Positions 28,101 through 40,094 of a DNA stretch of 64,000 bases are shown piece after piece. Both the position numbers and the translations under genes were made by a program. Source of the stretch: Centroberyx gerrardi. Lineage: Eukaryota; Chordata; Actinopteri; Beryciformes; Berycidae. The stretch is taken from positions 16,756,881 to 16,820,880 of the forward strand of contig NC_136019.1 in the NCBI RefSeq assembly GCF_048128805.1, read 5' to 3'. Numbering within the stretch: position 1 is the first letter of the stretch; the number at the start of each line of letters is the position of its first letter. The notes below the pieces were generated by a model that worked only from the letters and a program-made list of their open reading frames with translations, did not search any database and had not been told where the DNA came from.

Positions 28101-31100
28101 CTCATCATTCTGGAAGCAAAGTGTGTGTCGCCCAAGAAACTGTGTTTTAGTGGTAACCTAAGGATCTTTGCTTGTGTATCTGTGGTTTTCATTATCAACA
28201 CAAAATGCGGTTGAGGCAGTACTTACTACACACTCACAAAAAAAAAAAGTGTAACAGTGTGAACATGCCCTTAGGAGAGTGTGCATTTCTCATACCATCC
28301 CTGCGGGATCCAGCCAGTCTCCAGCTGCTGCCTGGCTCCCCCTCCTCCTCCTCCTGCTCCTCCCGGAGGGTGCGCCAGTTATCGCTGTCGGCCCTCGTGT
28401 ACTCCTTCCTCCCTGGACCCACGGGACCTCCAGCCTCCTCGAAGCCGGGACGCCCCACCTCCCGACGCAGCGGCTTCTCAAAACGCCGCTCACCCCTGGG
28501 GGATGGAGGGAGACGGAGAGAGAAAATCATATCAGTGGAGTGAGAAAGCGAGAGAAACAAGCTGGAAACATTAACAAATTTTTGCAGTAGAGGAATTTTG
28601 CTGGCCAAAACTATCATCTTGTGATAAAAAAAAAAACATTTTTTTCTCATTAATATACAAATTTATGCAGCAAGGTGCTCAAACCACATTATAAATGTTT
28701 TTGTTGTTGCTCACTAGTGCCAATAGTGGCCAAAAACTCTGTTGGTCATCTTTAAATATAAGGTTAACCTCTGTTGGGTATTATAGGGTATAATACTGTA
28801 CAATTAGAGACACACTTCTAAAATAAAGCTAGGTAGTGCCAGAAAAGTGTAACAGTGCTTGTTTACTTACCGGTCATCCCAGCTCTGGCTGCGGTGGATC
28901 TCTCGGACGCTGCGGCCGAAACCCACCTCTGTATCTTCAATACTTCTTTGGTAGAATCCACCTTCTCCACGGCCTCGGCCTAGGTCACACACACACACAC
29001 ACACGCTTTACATCACCATGTAGCTGTTTTATGAGAGAAGGGATATACAAATAGTTGTCTATTAATGTTATTTATTTATTACTACTGTCATCATCTGGGT
29101 GAGAGAATTTTTCATCAACAATTAGGAGTGACCAACAAGCTAAACCATTTGTGTCAATATTGTTTCACTCTCTGCGGTCCTATATGCTCTAAACCCTTTT
29201 CCTTATATCAGGTTTGTAATTTCTTTTTATTTAAATATTGTTCTAACTTAACTAAATTTCTTTATACTACACCACTGTTTAATTTGCTTATATCTCGTTC
29301 AAACTGCAGATAGCCAACACACATAAACACACACACACACCATGAAAACCGCACTCCATCATTCTTCTAAGTCGTTTCCTTGGCTGTCCTGAACCGGACG
29401 CCAAGTGTTTACATTGGCCATTCATATGCTAACAGCGCTGTGGTGTACAAGGTGAGTTCATAAGCCCAGCGGTCTTAGTCAGGTGTGGTCTGACAAAAGA
29501 AGGACTATTTGGACAGGCCAAGAGGAAGCGTGCTCCATCAAGATGGCAGAAGTAAAGGGGGAAATAAACATTACAAAGGATGGCTTGAATAAACTGTTTT
29601 ACTTTCCCTGGACAACAACCAAGGGCTTTGGGCAGGATTTTCTGTTGCAGTTGGACGGGTGTTAGTTTGAGCTCTAGTGGTTGTGGATTTGTCATGATTG
29701 CGTGATGAGGTTGTGTCAATGCTGTACTTAATTTGTGGTCTTTTTTATTTTATTTTTATTTTTTTACCTCGACCTCCTCGTGTGGCCCCTCGTCCTCGGA
29801 CCACTCCAGCCGGGGCGGCCCCACCCACTCCTTTTCCCATGAGCCTCAGCACCGCTACACTGTTCACAGACATGGAGAAGTTCCTCTGCAGAGAGAGAAT
29901 GGAAAGAGCAAAAGAGAGGAATGTTAGGAATGTCAGCTCACTGCCATGTTTGTCACACAGCAGAATAGCTCGCTTTGAACCAAGTGTGTATCTGGGTGTT
30001 ATAGGATGAGTTGGAATGTGTGAACAACTGCATGTTATCGGTGTGCTTGCGAGTGTGTGTGTTTGCAGCAGACCTGCTCCTCCTCAGTGAGAGGCACCAG
30101 TGCCAGTGGCTGCATGGGCTCATCTTGCAGAATAGCAGCAAACTCCTTATCCTGCATGTCCTCTGGGACCTAAACACAACAACAACATGTAAACAATGGT
30201 GAAATCTGGGGAATTTCAGCACATCACAGATTCAGCTTCAGGAGACAAAAGCATCTTCTGACAGTTTTACCAGGCTGGCAGAAAAAAAGAGACTACCCTA
30301 CAAAAAGAGCTCAAGGTTCAGGTTTTTAGTAGCTGGGACCAGGAGTCATTGAAGTCCAACAACAAGCACTTGCAGCAATGCTGCAGTTTGAGATATTAGA
30401 AGCAGGAATCGTTGGCATCTGTTCGCAATGCTAGTGGAAGGCAACAGGGTTAAAAAACATAACTCAAAAATTAGATCCATGTTGTAAATTGGTGTTCAGA
30501 TGGTGGTGGATCATTTTTAGCACCATTAACATCCTCGAGCATTACTGAAATCCGATAGCCATGACAAATCAGTCTTCTTAAAAATCTGAACTATTCCTTG
30601 AAGCCCTTCTTATTCAATCATTAGTTATGGAAGAGGAAGTGAACACAATTCGCCTACTCACCTTGTTGTCTTTGATATAAAGTGCTAACATCTCCTCTCG
30701 GCCGTAGCGGTACTCGGCCAGCTTGTACTTTGGCATGGCGGGGGAAGGAGGGGGGGACGTCACACTCCCCCCACTGGACAGTGCACGGAGCCTGGGTGAG
30801 GAGGAGCACAGGTATGGTCAGCATGGGAAAAATCCATCTTTACCTCCGCCAAGGAGGTTATGTTTTCGGTGCCGTTTGTTTGTTTGTCTGTTTGTTTGTC
30901 TGTTAGCAGGATTACGGAAAAACTACTGGCCCGATTTTCATGAAACTTCGTGGAAGGGTGTAGCATGGGCCAAGGAAGAACCCATTACATTTTGGAGCGG
31001 ATCCGGATCTGACTCACGAACAAGCAATCACAGCACAAACCTTGGCGGAGGTCTGCGCTCTCCGAGTGCCCTTCTAGTTCTTTAACAGGAAACGTTTGTT

Positions 31101-34100
31101 GTACGGATCTCGTTAAACAGACAATCTGACTTTTTTTGACCATCTCAGTGTTGGGTATGAAGGGTTTGACTTGTAGGGGGAATATTTGCTGTTTGGACAC
31201 ATGAACCACTATCTTACCAAAGCCAGTAGCCAAGTGACAGCATTTCAACAGGGGGCGCCATACTGCAATTATGGCTGGGCCTTTAAAATTGCACGTCTCT
31301 AGCATCCCTTTTTCTGTCTACCGACTTGAAATGTAATGTAGAAAATCACCGATATAAATAGCTTGGTGTGAATTCCCCTCTTGGCACTATATACACAAAA
31401 AATGAGAGCTATTGTGCAACGCTGATGGAATTCCTTTTTATCTGAATTGGAAAAAAAAAAATCTAATAGCATCCATCTTGCACCAGGGGAAAAAAAATAA
31501 GTGCATGTTCTGTAACAAATCAACCATCCTCCCACGCAGGTCCCCTAGAATTTACTTGGCTAAACACAGATGACATATTAGCTTTCCAATCTCAAGATTT
31601 CATTTTAAAATGCTATTACTGGCAGGCCAGCTTCCAAGGCCTGCAATTTAACAACGGCTCCATTCACATGCCTCCACACAGTGTGTCACATTGACTAACA
31701 GTCCCACATCAAAACCATATGTAACTCTAAGGGGTGTGTGTGTGTGTGTGTGTGGTAGAAATGCTGGCCAGGTAGCTGTACCCGGCGACTACCAGGATGG
31801 GGCATTGTCAAGCTACGGCGAAGGGGGAAAAGGATGAAGTGGGATAGAAGGACCACAGAGGGGAAAGCTGCTGCAGATGTGTGAAGGGAGGAATATTCTG
31901 CCGGGCTGGCGCCGCACCAAGAATGCACACAGCAGTCACAGGCCATTAGAGATGGAGCGCTACCAAACCAGAGACTACGCCTCCCATTAATCTCTACACA
32001 AACATTTACTGAGAAGGAGGAGGAGCAGAAGGGAGAGAGGAAGAAAAATGGATCGGGAAGTGTTGTGACAATATCAAAATTTTGACTTGAGGTCAAAACG
32101 GATTTACCACAGCCAGTAATTGCAAGTGAAACAATATTTCAAAAGTCATGAAAGCTATGAGTGAAAACATAAAATAAATAAACCAACCCAGCAGACAGTT
32201 TTTTTCTTTACCAAAAGCCCATTGAAGTCCAGATCATTACGGTTATTGCCTTATGAATGGCTGTAATAAGCCTTAGTTTTAAGGAATTTATGGGTTAGGG
32301 ATTACAGGCCTATGTGATGGTTATTATTGTTATAGCCTGGATTCATGGAAAGCATTTCATTTCTGGGGCTTAGGGGAAAGAAGTGTATGCATTAGTGATG
32401 TAGGCCTGAAACCTGCTGATCCACAGTCATACCTGCACAACACGTTACTTTCTAGCCATGCTGCAAAGCCAAAAACGTAGCAATTTTTGCATAATCCCTT
32501 GCATGGCTGCAAAGTCTTGAGTAGGCTGTAATTAATTTATCACTTAACACCAAGTTTCTTATTAAATAATTACCTTATTTAATAGTCACATGTCAGAATG
32601 TAAAGGTTAGGATGCATATCAGACATATTTTTGCTAACAATTGACTTAGTGTCTCCCTTTCATTGCAAAACTTTACATGTCTTGAAAACAGGAACATTTC
32701 TGCATTCATTTGTGTTGTAGGCTACAGAATGTAAACAAAGACTAAATTTGAGGCGGTAACATGACATCTTGTATAGAAAGTGCACAATGCTAACAATTTG
32801 AACCGCTAGAGGAAGCAATATTATGGGCTCTGTAAAAATAATGATTTAGTCAAATATGCACGGCAATGCTGAGTTTTTTCACTGTATGCATGGCTAAATA
32901 GAAAGACATTCAACTCAATAATACACTGGGGAAACTCAGCATAGCAACAGAGCATCTAGCCTGGTAGTGGAGTCTTTTCTTTTGTTTCCAGCTACAGCTC
33001 TTGCACCTCTGTACTAACCCTTGTCCTGCTTGTGTGGCTTCGCTTCATTATCAGTGGTAAATATGATATCACTCACTATAAACACATTATAATTTATTAC
33101 CAGCATTCCTACACTTATGTCAACACTGGACAAAATGTATGATTTATGAGAGCACAGTTGTCAGGGCCGTGGGGCATATAAACAGACTTTGTGTTTTCTG
33201 TTGATAGACTTGCTTAGCTTTTCAAGAATGGCTCCTACATTGTTTCCAGATGAGAGTGGCTGACTATCATATGAGTGATCGTCCATGTGTTATCCTGCTG
33301 TCAACATTTTGTGTTCATTGTTAAGAGTTCTTTCACTTAAAGTTCTTGCTAATTTGTTTTCTGAACAAATTTCTGAAGAGCTAGCACCAATATAAACAAA
33401 TGGAGCCAAGTTGAGGTGATAAGCGGGTTTACGATTTAAGTAATGCTATGATTTTTTTTAACATATTTAAGTGTGCAATATCCCTTGAAAGCACAAGGCT
33501 AAGTAGCATGGCTACATTCTGATATCACTACAAAAAATATATTTGGAGATGGAAAAAGGAGAAGGTATGGGAGATATGTTGAATAATAACACCAACTTTT
33601 TAATAAATTGGTCCTGGCATTCCTGTCTTGTTTTTTATTTTTTGGCATGTTGCCTTAATTAGTTGGGTTACAGTAGAGAGAGCCAGGAAAACTAGGGAGC
33701 AAGAGGGGGGTGACATGCGACAAAGGTCCCAAGCCAGATTCGACCCAGGACATCGTGGTTACATGGTATAGCCAACAGAGCCCCTAGGACGCCTCACTGG
33801 CATTCCGGTCTTGATAGGAATTATATTATTTTTCAGCATCTTCCATCTTCCAAACCAATGCCAAAAGCTTCTAGTGTATCTACAATTGTACCTTAAACAC
33901 ACTTGAACCAATTCACTGCTTTTCTGGGAGATGCGTGGTAAAATAAAGGACAAATCAGAGGTTAGCATGGCATGCCCCTCAGATGTAATGACTTTCATGT
34001 ATTTTTTGAGGCATTTAAGATAAATTCTTATATCCTAAAAACCTTAAGGAAGCTATAAATAACCATAAAAAAGACAAATCAGAGATATTAACTCATACCA

Positions 34101-34256
34101 TGAAAGAAATGACACAGGTCGCACGTCAGAAAATAGCTAATATTATCCTTTCAGAACTGGAAGAATTGGTGTTAAAATAAGTGAATAACAAGAAGACACT
34201 GTGAGAAACCAGATCAGTTACCATTCTGGGCCGAAGTTGAGAGTCTCAGCAGTCAT
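13135..34256 (-). CDS. gigyf1: GIGYF1, GYF-domain 4EHP-binding translational repressor
   Basis: GIGYF1 is a cytoplasmic scaffold that recruits the cap-binding repressor 4EHP and silences mRNAs. I read 23 coding exons: 34222-34256, 30662-30791, 30074-30169, 29768-29885, 28871-28979, 28296-28495, 26538-26767, 26019-26139, 25043-25228, 23795-23949, 22820-22988, 21953-22176, 20070-20170, 19805-19905, 19633-19706, 18812-18949, 17791-18009, 17419-17639, 16865-17022, 16364-16527, 14819-14863, 14458-14602 and 13135-13202. They sum to 3207 nt, 1068 residues plus stop, with every junction in phase. The start is MTAETLNFGPEWL, the family N-terminus. YRYGREEML fits the 4EHP-binding motif, and PEWC...GTFDSSGAF lies in the DDX6-linked segment. 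The GYF domain (KWFYKDPQGEIQGPFT ... GYFTMTLLVKRGCDEGFQPLG) spans exons 11-12. Next come Q-rich and charged coiled-coil tracts, the conserved EAKEFAKQFLERRAKQK block and the end LSLNEMEMVEDY. PFAPGPSPPPLL followed by GNLDQERLKKQQELAAAALY identifies GIGYF1 rather than GIGYF2. The gene looks intact. Confidence 0.96.
17274..17295. repeat. (GA)n simple repeat
   Basis: Run of GA units in a gigyf1 intron. Confidence 0.7.
18360..18500. repeat. Possible dispersed repeat remnant
   Basis: The stretch contains a phrase of the type CTGATGAAGG...GTGTGGACC..AAAGTT, which recurs in many fish interspersed repeats. Family and ends cannot be fixed from one copy. Confidence 0.25.
21030..21187 (-). pseudogene. 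MADF-domain fragment, probably Harbinger DNA-transposon remnant
   Basis: A minus-strand frame from ATG 21187 reads EETLAELVRAYRHIYDIS ... ENAWCEIS, the N-terminal half of a MADF (Myb/SANT-like) DNA-binding domain as carried by PIF/Harbinger accessory proteins. The similarity then fades and no transposase is seen. It sits in a gigyf1 intron, on the same strand as the gene. It is a decayed plain DNA-transposon fragment. A stray host MADF gene piece is the alternative. Confidence 0.5.
23950..24075 (-). other. gigyf1: Candidate alternative acceptor and 39-codon exon extension of gigyf1
   Basis: Directly upstream of gigyf1 exon 10 (acceptor at 23950/23951) the intron holds a near-copy of the acceptor and exon start. 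On the minus strand GTATCAG|ACACCGAGCC (exon side ending at 24066) mirrors GTGTCAG|ACGTGGCTCC. The copy would encode D-TEPVGGS against D-VAPVGGS. Using it adds 117 nt, exactly 39 codons, with no stop, and rejoins the normal exon in frame. Use in mRNA is not shown by sequence alone; it may equally be a decayed exon duplication. Confidence 0.4.
27200..27500 (+). pseudogene. Frameshifted MADF-domain fragment of a Harbinger-type transposon
   Basis: One plus-strand frame reads LEEKLSEAVRLYPHLYDSS..DYKDTQQNN. The adjacent frame continues SWKEIADAVGCSHEEAKNKL and KLHDKFTKAK. Together these follow a complete MADF domain (E-x-L-x-EAV..P.LYD ... W.EIA...G....A...), so the coding piece is broken by a frame change near 27360. 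It lies antisense in the gigyf1 intron between 26767 and 28296. No DDE transposase was found beside it, so it is a non-functional remnant. Confidence 0.6.
27859..28270. mobile_element. Harbinger-like MITE with TTA target duplication
   Basis: The left end GGCTGTGTTCGCAC and the reverse complement of the right end, GGGCATGTTCACAC, match at most positions. The unit is flanked on both sides by TTA (27856-27858 and 28271-28273), the three-base TWA target duplication usual for PIF/Harbinger elements. Its 412 bp interior has no good coding frame. It lies a few hundred bases from a Harbinger-type MADF remnant, which could reflect one family or chance. Confidence 0.55.
28985..29004. repeat. (CA)n short run
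   Basis: A CA run just outside the gigyf1 acceptor at 28979/28980, on the intron side. Confidence 0.6.
30842..31052. mobile_element. Short inverted-repeat element (TIR ACCTCCGCCAAGG)
   Basis: A perfect 13-base inverted pair, ACCTCCGCCAAGG at 30842-30854 and CCTTGGCGGAGGT at 31040-31052, bounds a segment. It contains (TTTG)n and the phrases GATTACGGAAAAACTACTGG and AACCCATTACATTTTGGAGC, a repeat very common in fish and other animal genomes. I recognise the repeat but not its family name. The outer end probably extends to about 31075. It lies in gigyf1's large second intron, just upstream of exon 2 in gene orientation. Confidence 0.65.
31735..31754. repeat. (GT)n microsatellite
   Basis: Short GT run in the 3.4 kb gigyf1 intron. 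Confidence 0.7.
33632..33795 (-). mobile_element. tRNA-derived SINE copy
   Basis: Read on the minus strand from 33795, the sequence begins GGCGTCCTAGGGGCTCTGTT and continues with a diverged B-box-like GGGTCGAATCTGG, then a tRNA-unrelated body ending in an A/T-rich tail near 33632. The head resembles the tRNA-like head of common perciform SINEs, with a degenerate A box. It is old and inactive by appearance, and lies in the same orientation as gigyf1. Confidence 0.5.
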
Positions 34257-34285
34257 ATTCCTCACGTCCTCACAGAACTGAGTAT

Positions 34286-37200
34286 CTGAGGAGAAAATCA
34301 AGGTTAAGTTTTTATTGTTTAGTGGGGGAAAACATGTAAACTACTCTAAAATGTAAGAGCAGAGGCATAAATGTGCTCCACCTGTCTGCTGTCTTACCCT
34401 GTCCAGATGATCGGAGCAGGCTGGACTGGGCTGGACCAGGCTAGGGCTGGCTGGCTTTAGTTAGGCTTAGGTGACTAGAAGGCTGAGTGGTGCTTTAGCT
34501 GTGGTCACAGAGCTCCCCAAACACACAGACACAAAGAGAATAGCTGCCAGTTTCAGGTGCTTGAGGAATACCAGGTTATCAGGTCCTACTAGATAAGGAA
34601 GGGGTTTGACGATAGTTTGGAGATTGGAAGCTCCTGCTACTCACAGCCGAAAAAAGTTGTTAAAAAGAAAAAAAGAAAAAAACCTTGGAATTGAATGATG
34701 GAACGAAATAAAACACTCTTGATAGTAATAATGTTTTTTTTTTAACAACAGCAGTTATATATCACATTGAAGTTAAAAATATGAACTGATTCATCAAAAA
34801 AGATAACGCAGGAACGAAGTAACAGCCAAAACAATGAAACTGGCTGCTGGAACAGCTGCCAAGAGCAGACGCGACTCTCACTCCTCCTCTCCCTTCTCTC
34901 TCTCTCTCCCTCCGTGCCTCGTTCTCTCGCTCCAACTGAAATGTGGATCGACGGAGACCCTCTAGGTAACTCCTCTATTTCCTGTCCTCCTCCTTTTGCA
35001 CCACTGGAAGAAAAACAGAGTTGGAGAGACTGGATCAGAGGAACAGAGTGATTAGGAGAAAGGCTGAAAGAACAATGTTAGAAGTGTGCACTTAATAAAT
35101 TAACTGCTAGTGAGACACACTTTCACTCACTGCTTGGCAGCCTGCCCATGTCGTGATAGGCAAGGCAGTGTAATTTGATTTTCTGTTGTGTAGGCTTGAC
35201 ACATTATTTTCAAGGCAGCTTGCCTTTGACTCACTGATAGGGACCGGCTATATTTGATCGATTTGTTTTAGCACACTGAGCTGAGAGAAAAACGCTGTTG
35301 TATTCCTTCACAGAATAAATGAAATAGCAAACAGCCTCGTCCTCAATCACGGCCCAGTGTTTCTTTTGCTCACAGGAGATTTTCCATCCACAAATCCAGG
35401 GAGTCTACTTTGATGATGATGTGAACCAGCTCATAGACAAAGCATGCAGTTGGTAGGAGATAGCACCTGCAAATGTCATGGCAACTAAAGCAATATCCAG
35501 GCAACTAAATTCCACAACGGTGGTAAACATTCAGACATTCTTTGCTTCCTCGCCTGTCTTACATGCAGCAAACAGTGCATCTATGAACTGAACAATGCCC
35601 CAACACATCCTTACGTTTAAACCTTCGTGCACAGAACACGTTTTCCTGTTATCTTTGCAATATGTGAATCAGAGACATCACATATGCCACAATTGATACA
35701 GACACATGTACGACTCCTTTCTAATTCATGACAGCATCAACTTGCCTGCTTTAACTGAGAGCTTGGCACTAAGAAGACGACCTGCTACCATTATTCACTA
35801 TGCTATACCAATGTATGTAAAACAATTTAGATGAGGCTTCAGGCTGGTCCTCATTACTGGACCAGGACTTCACTCAATCACCTATAAAGTCCATAACCTA
35901 ATGTATGATGAACTCCTTTAGGATAGGGTTGGGAAATACTAGAGAAATAAGAGAAAATATCACAAATAGGAATGATACAGTGACAGTCAACCATACTTTG
36001 ATAAATGTTTTGTGATTCAATGAGTATTGTGACTTGCCAAGAGTACTTTTCTATTCATTTATCCATTTAACAACAGCAAAAAGTAAACTATGTTCTTGAT
36101 GGCAACTAATATCATTTAAAACATGTCATAAGTGAAAAGACAAAGGAGAAGAGAAATTCAAGACCTTTCAGACTTCCAAGCAGTCTTTTAATGACCCAAG
36201 AAACTATATTGATAGCAATTATTTGATAAAAGATTGCAGCAATGAAAATCAAAATATGTATCCAACGCATCTTTGACCAAACTATTTCTGTGGTTATTCT
36301 GGTTTCAAAAAAGGCCTAATTCACTGCTAAAGCTCATGCACAACAGACTCCAAGCAACAGGCAAGAGTTGACATCTTTATTGTACTGTACTAACTTTACG
36401 CTGAGGGAACTGAGGTCAGGTCTTGAGTGACTAACGTTAGTTGCAGAAAACGCTTCCAAGAAGATGCGCAGGCATTTTAGCATTTGCAAATGTTCTACAC
36501 TTAAAACATGGCGAAACATCGATTTAAAACTGCGAGTGTGCTAAATGTAAAATAAAACTAATAAAACTAGAGTTGAGCTGTACCGATTTTGAAATTTACC
36601 ACACTGAACAATGCTGAATTGTTAGGCCTGAAGGTGGCTAATATCTACACCGACTAGCTAAAGTTAGCTACCGTTGACGGTTGCTCGCTGAATTACATTA
36701 CTCAACTTTCAAGCTAACGGCTGCAGATAGATGGGTAGGCAAGGGGCAACCTTTCTGCGACCATAAACCGATCGTTTTAATGAAGTATTTGCCCCACCAT
36801 ATCATATTTCAGTTGCATAACCCTACCTCGCTACCTAGCATAAGGTATGCGCTGGTCGTAAAGGCCTTGGCTTGTAGGTTCAAATGACACCAGATATGAT
36901 GGCGGAGGGGGCGGAGTGTGTAGATCGGTCTCCCCGGCCTGCTCCGCCAATGTGCGGGCGACCACCTCCACTCCGCTGCTCGTTGTTAAATGTATGCTTG
37001 TGCGATGTAAACAAAGCAACGAAAATAACGACAGCAACAACAGAGTTTCAGATGCGATTCCAACTTAGTGAAAACGCCTTTCCCACGACAATTAAATCCA
37101 ACCCATTTAGCTGCAAGAACCGACGTTAGCTTGTTAGCTAACATTAGCCAGCTAGCTAAAAGACAAGCTGCAAAGAGGAACCATGGCTTACCTTTACTGT

Positions 37201-37450
37201 TTATAGCTATCAGACTGGTTGTCTGCACGGTATGTCTACAGCCAATAAATTTTATGCATTGGTCTCTTGAATCTCTGTAAACGTTTTCATTCGACAGAAT
37301 CGTACTTTCAGAAAGTCGTGCTCTGTATTTTATTTATTATTTTTCCCTCTCCTACGGTCGCTGCTGCGTATCAGTGTGTGTCTGCTGGCTCCTAGTCGCT
37401 GCTCTTCTTGTTGTTTGTGTTTCGGAAACATGGCCGTCCGTGTCACACCA
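34286..37450 (-). other. gigyf1: gigyf1 5' UTR/first-intron region
   Basis: The start-codon exon opens at an acceptor at 34286/34287, so at least one non-coding exon lies upstream. Candidate GC/pyrimidine-rich exonic sequence occurs near 34850-35000 and 36890-36990, but no single donor is convincing. The rest (35000-36850) holds nothing I recognise. Confidence 0.35.
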
Positions 37451-37700
37451 CGTGACTTCACATTGACAAGCGGCTAGCCAATGTTGTCGCAGGGCAAACA
37501 CACCCCTATTTACCAGCCTGGGCGCCTGTGTGTAGCGCACTTTGCATTGGTTTTGTATGTTTGTAGCGATTGAGATGGGCTTAGTTAGGAACCGGACAGC
37601 TATAGCATGAACAAGGTCAACTATTTCTACATGAGCTTGGTTTTTAGGCGTCAGCCGAAAACCTCCAGCTCAGCAAACAACTCGCGAGACACCAGCGTGA
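36885..37700 (-). promoter_or_regulatory. gigyf1: Probable gigyf1 promoter region
   Basis: This is a locally CpG-richer block with ATGATGGCGGAGG at about 36894, an E-box/CLEAR-like CACGTGAC at 37449 and a CTCGCGAGA palindrome at 37681-37689. The same TCGCGAGA-type motif occurs at the wrap53 promoter. The transcription start is not determined. Confidence 0.4.
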
Positions 37701-39702
37701 ACTTGTTCACTGAATAACGAAATACACTTCCGGTCAAATTTGTCTCATAAACTTCACAATAAAAGTCTTAATGGTTGAAAGGAATAATGCGGTATTTTCT
37801 GTTTTTAGACACCACACAGCAGGTAGCTGACGAGAGAGCATGTTGAGAGACCATTGTTGAACTGAGCATGTGCGATACTTTTGTGGCAGTATTATTCATA
37901 GGTCAGCAGAGGGCGCTGTTGAATTTCATTTGTGTGGCAGTGCTACTGTTTATTACTGTACTGTACTAACATTCAAAACAAATAAACACACACAGCAAGC
38001 TATTGAAGTTAATCCACCCAAACATTAACAACTGTCAACCCTTTCTACATTCATTCAGACATGACTGAACACTTGCAAAGACAATCTGAGGATTGTCCTT
38101 TTCTGTATTGCTAAAAAGAAGAATTAAGAATAGAGAACAAGTCAGTCTTTACTTTCTTTCGTCTTCACATACATTCATTAATATATGAACAAAGAGTGAG
38201 CATATCCAATAACTGCAGGTGAGAATACAACAAGTGGCAAGACATTTCTAATCAAAATGAATGGAATGTAAACAGGCAAGATGTAACTAATCATATAATA
38301 TAAAATAATATAAGATAAATAAATAATAACAATCTCAATGATATACTGATAGGACAAACTGTAAGTGATCATATTGAGTTGGATGTCGGAGCACAAGACA
38401 TTTTTTAATCAAAATAAATTGAATGTAAATTGACAAAATGTTAAGATGTAGCAAAATTGATTACAAAAGACTGGTCGGGGCATGTTGTGGTGTTTTGGTG
38501 GATCAGCAGGTTAAGATGAGTAATAATAGTTTCTGATGAGCTTTGCTCCTATCTTTCATGTCACTCTCCAGACTGGCTACTAAGCAGAAATGCAATGAAA
38601 ATAAATGTAAGAAGTTATTTCAGACGTCTACAATTAAAAGAAGATGGGATGCAGTAAAGTAGTAGGCTGGAAGTAATGAAAAAGTGGCAAAAATATAGAA
38701 AAGTATGCAATCACAGAATACAGAAACACAGGCAGACACATTAAAAGAGACAGACATAGAAATGCATAAACGCTGTAACTATAATAATGCAGCAAGAAGT
38801 TTACTGTTCCAACTCTATCAAATGAGGGTTCAAAAAATAATTCATCAGAAGATATTATGTTAAAATAAAGTGTTAGATACTCAGGGATCTTCTTTTCTGA
38901 AATGATAGTCATGGACATTGCATTTTATTTAATGTTTACGTTTTCTGGCATTTTTATATATAAAGGAAATGTTTCTTGAACCCTTCAATTGTGTGCATAG
39001 CTAGAATTCCTTCCAGTGATGTTTCTGTAAAAGTGCAAGGAAGGTCACAGGATTTGATGCTGAATGAGTAAAACTCTGATTGTACTGTTCTGTCTTTTGT
39101 GTTATAATCTTGGTTATATCGTAAATATGTATACCATGAATAAAGATTCTGTGAGTCAATAATAATAATATTTCAGTATCGCCCCTTGGTGACTTTGTCT
39201 TGACAGGAACATCACACATCACAATGATGATGTCACATTGGTCTACATTCCACACACTGTGAACCTGAGTGACAGAACTTTGGATCACTCCTTTGGTATC
39301 TGAATGGTCAGCTATCTAAACCGTCTGTCACTCACTGACATCAAAACACCTGGAGAGCTTTTCCTTGTACCAGGTTTGTAAATTCTTTATTTTTATTTCA
39401 TTATTTAAACACTGTTTCTAGTTAACTAAGTATCTTGACATATCTTTTTCAAATTGAGTGCAAGTGACTGATGATTCAACCTTCAACTATCAAAAGCTTT
39501 TTTCTCCAGTTTTTTCCAGTAGTTTTCAGTGACGGTATCTAACATCATCGGTATCTCAGATCAGTAGTATGTAAAGTCAATCTGATTATGACACACAAAA
39601 CGCACCAAGATGAGTCTGCTTCATGTAAATTAGAGGATCATTTAGAGATCCTGTGACTGGACAAAGGTGCATTGAAGCACAGATTAACACCCTTGGATGG
39701 CA

Positions 39703-39703
39703 A

Positions 39704-39743
<40 letters not shown>
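39703..39743. repeat. (CA)n microsatellite
   Basis: About 20 uninterrupted CA units, the longest dinucleotide run in the window. Confidence 0.9.
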
Positions 39744-39745
<2 letters not shown>

Positions 39746-40094
39746 CTTCAGCTGGATATCTGCTTGGTCTTCATAGCGAAGTTGCACCTGTTGTCTTGTT
39801 TTTACATTCTTTGTTGAATTCAGAAACCCAAGATTTGAGATGAAGAAAAATGTCAAATAATGGAATTAAAAAAAAAAAAAAAAAGTAAAGTAAAATTATA
39901 TAAATAAATACAGTGATGACATTTCTGTTTACTTTAGAAGTTATTACACACTGTATGCTGTGATTCTGATCTGGGAAATATTAAAGACATTCATAGCCAG
40001 TCTGCTGATTTTGTCTCTTTATTTACTGTGCTCTCAATGTAATGATTATTGAACCAATTAACAGAACAAAGTAATGTATATATAGTAAATATAG

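Noticed and set aside
29205-29300. Similarity of about 29210-29290 to about 39368-39450 (AGGTTTGTAA...TTAACTAA)
   Set aside because: Real but patchy and AT-rich; may be a dispersed repeat, but ends and family cannot be defined from two poor copies.
36884-37129. Plus-strand frame beginning near ATGATGGCGGAGG
   Set aside because: Tempting as a divergent gene start, but no conserved protein, donor or following exon could be found; more likely promoter/5' UTR sequence.
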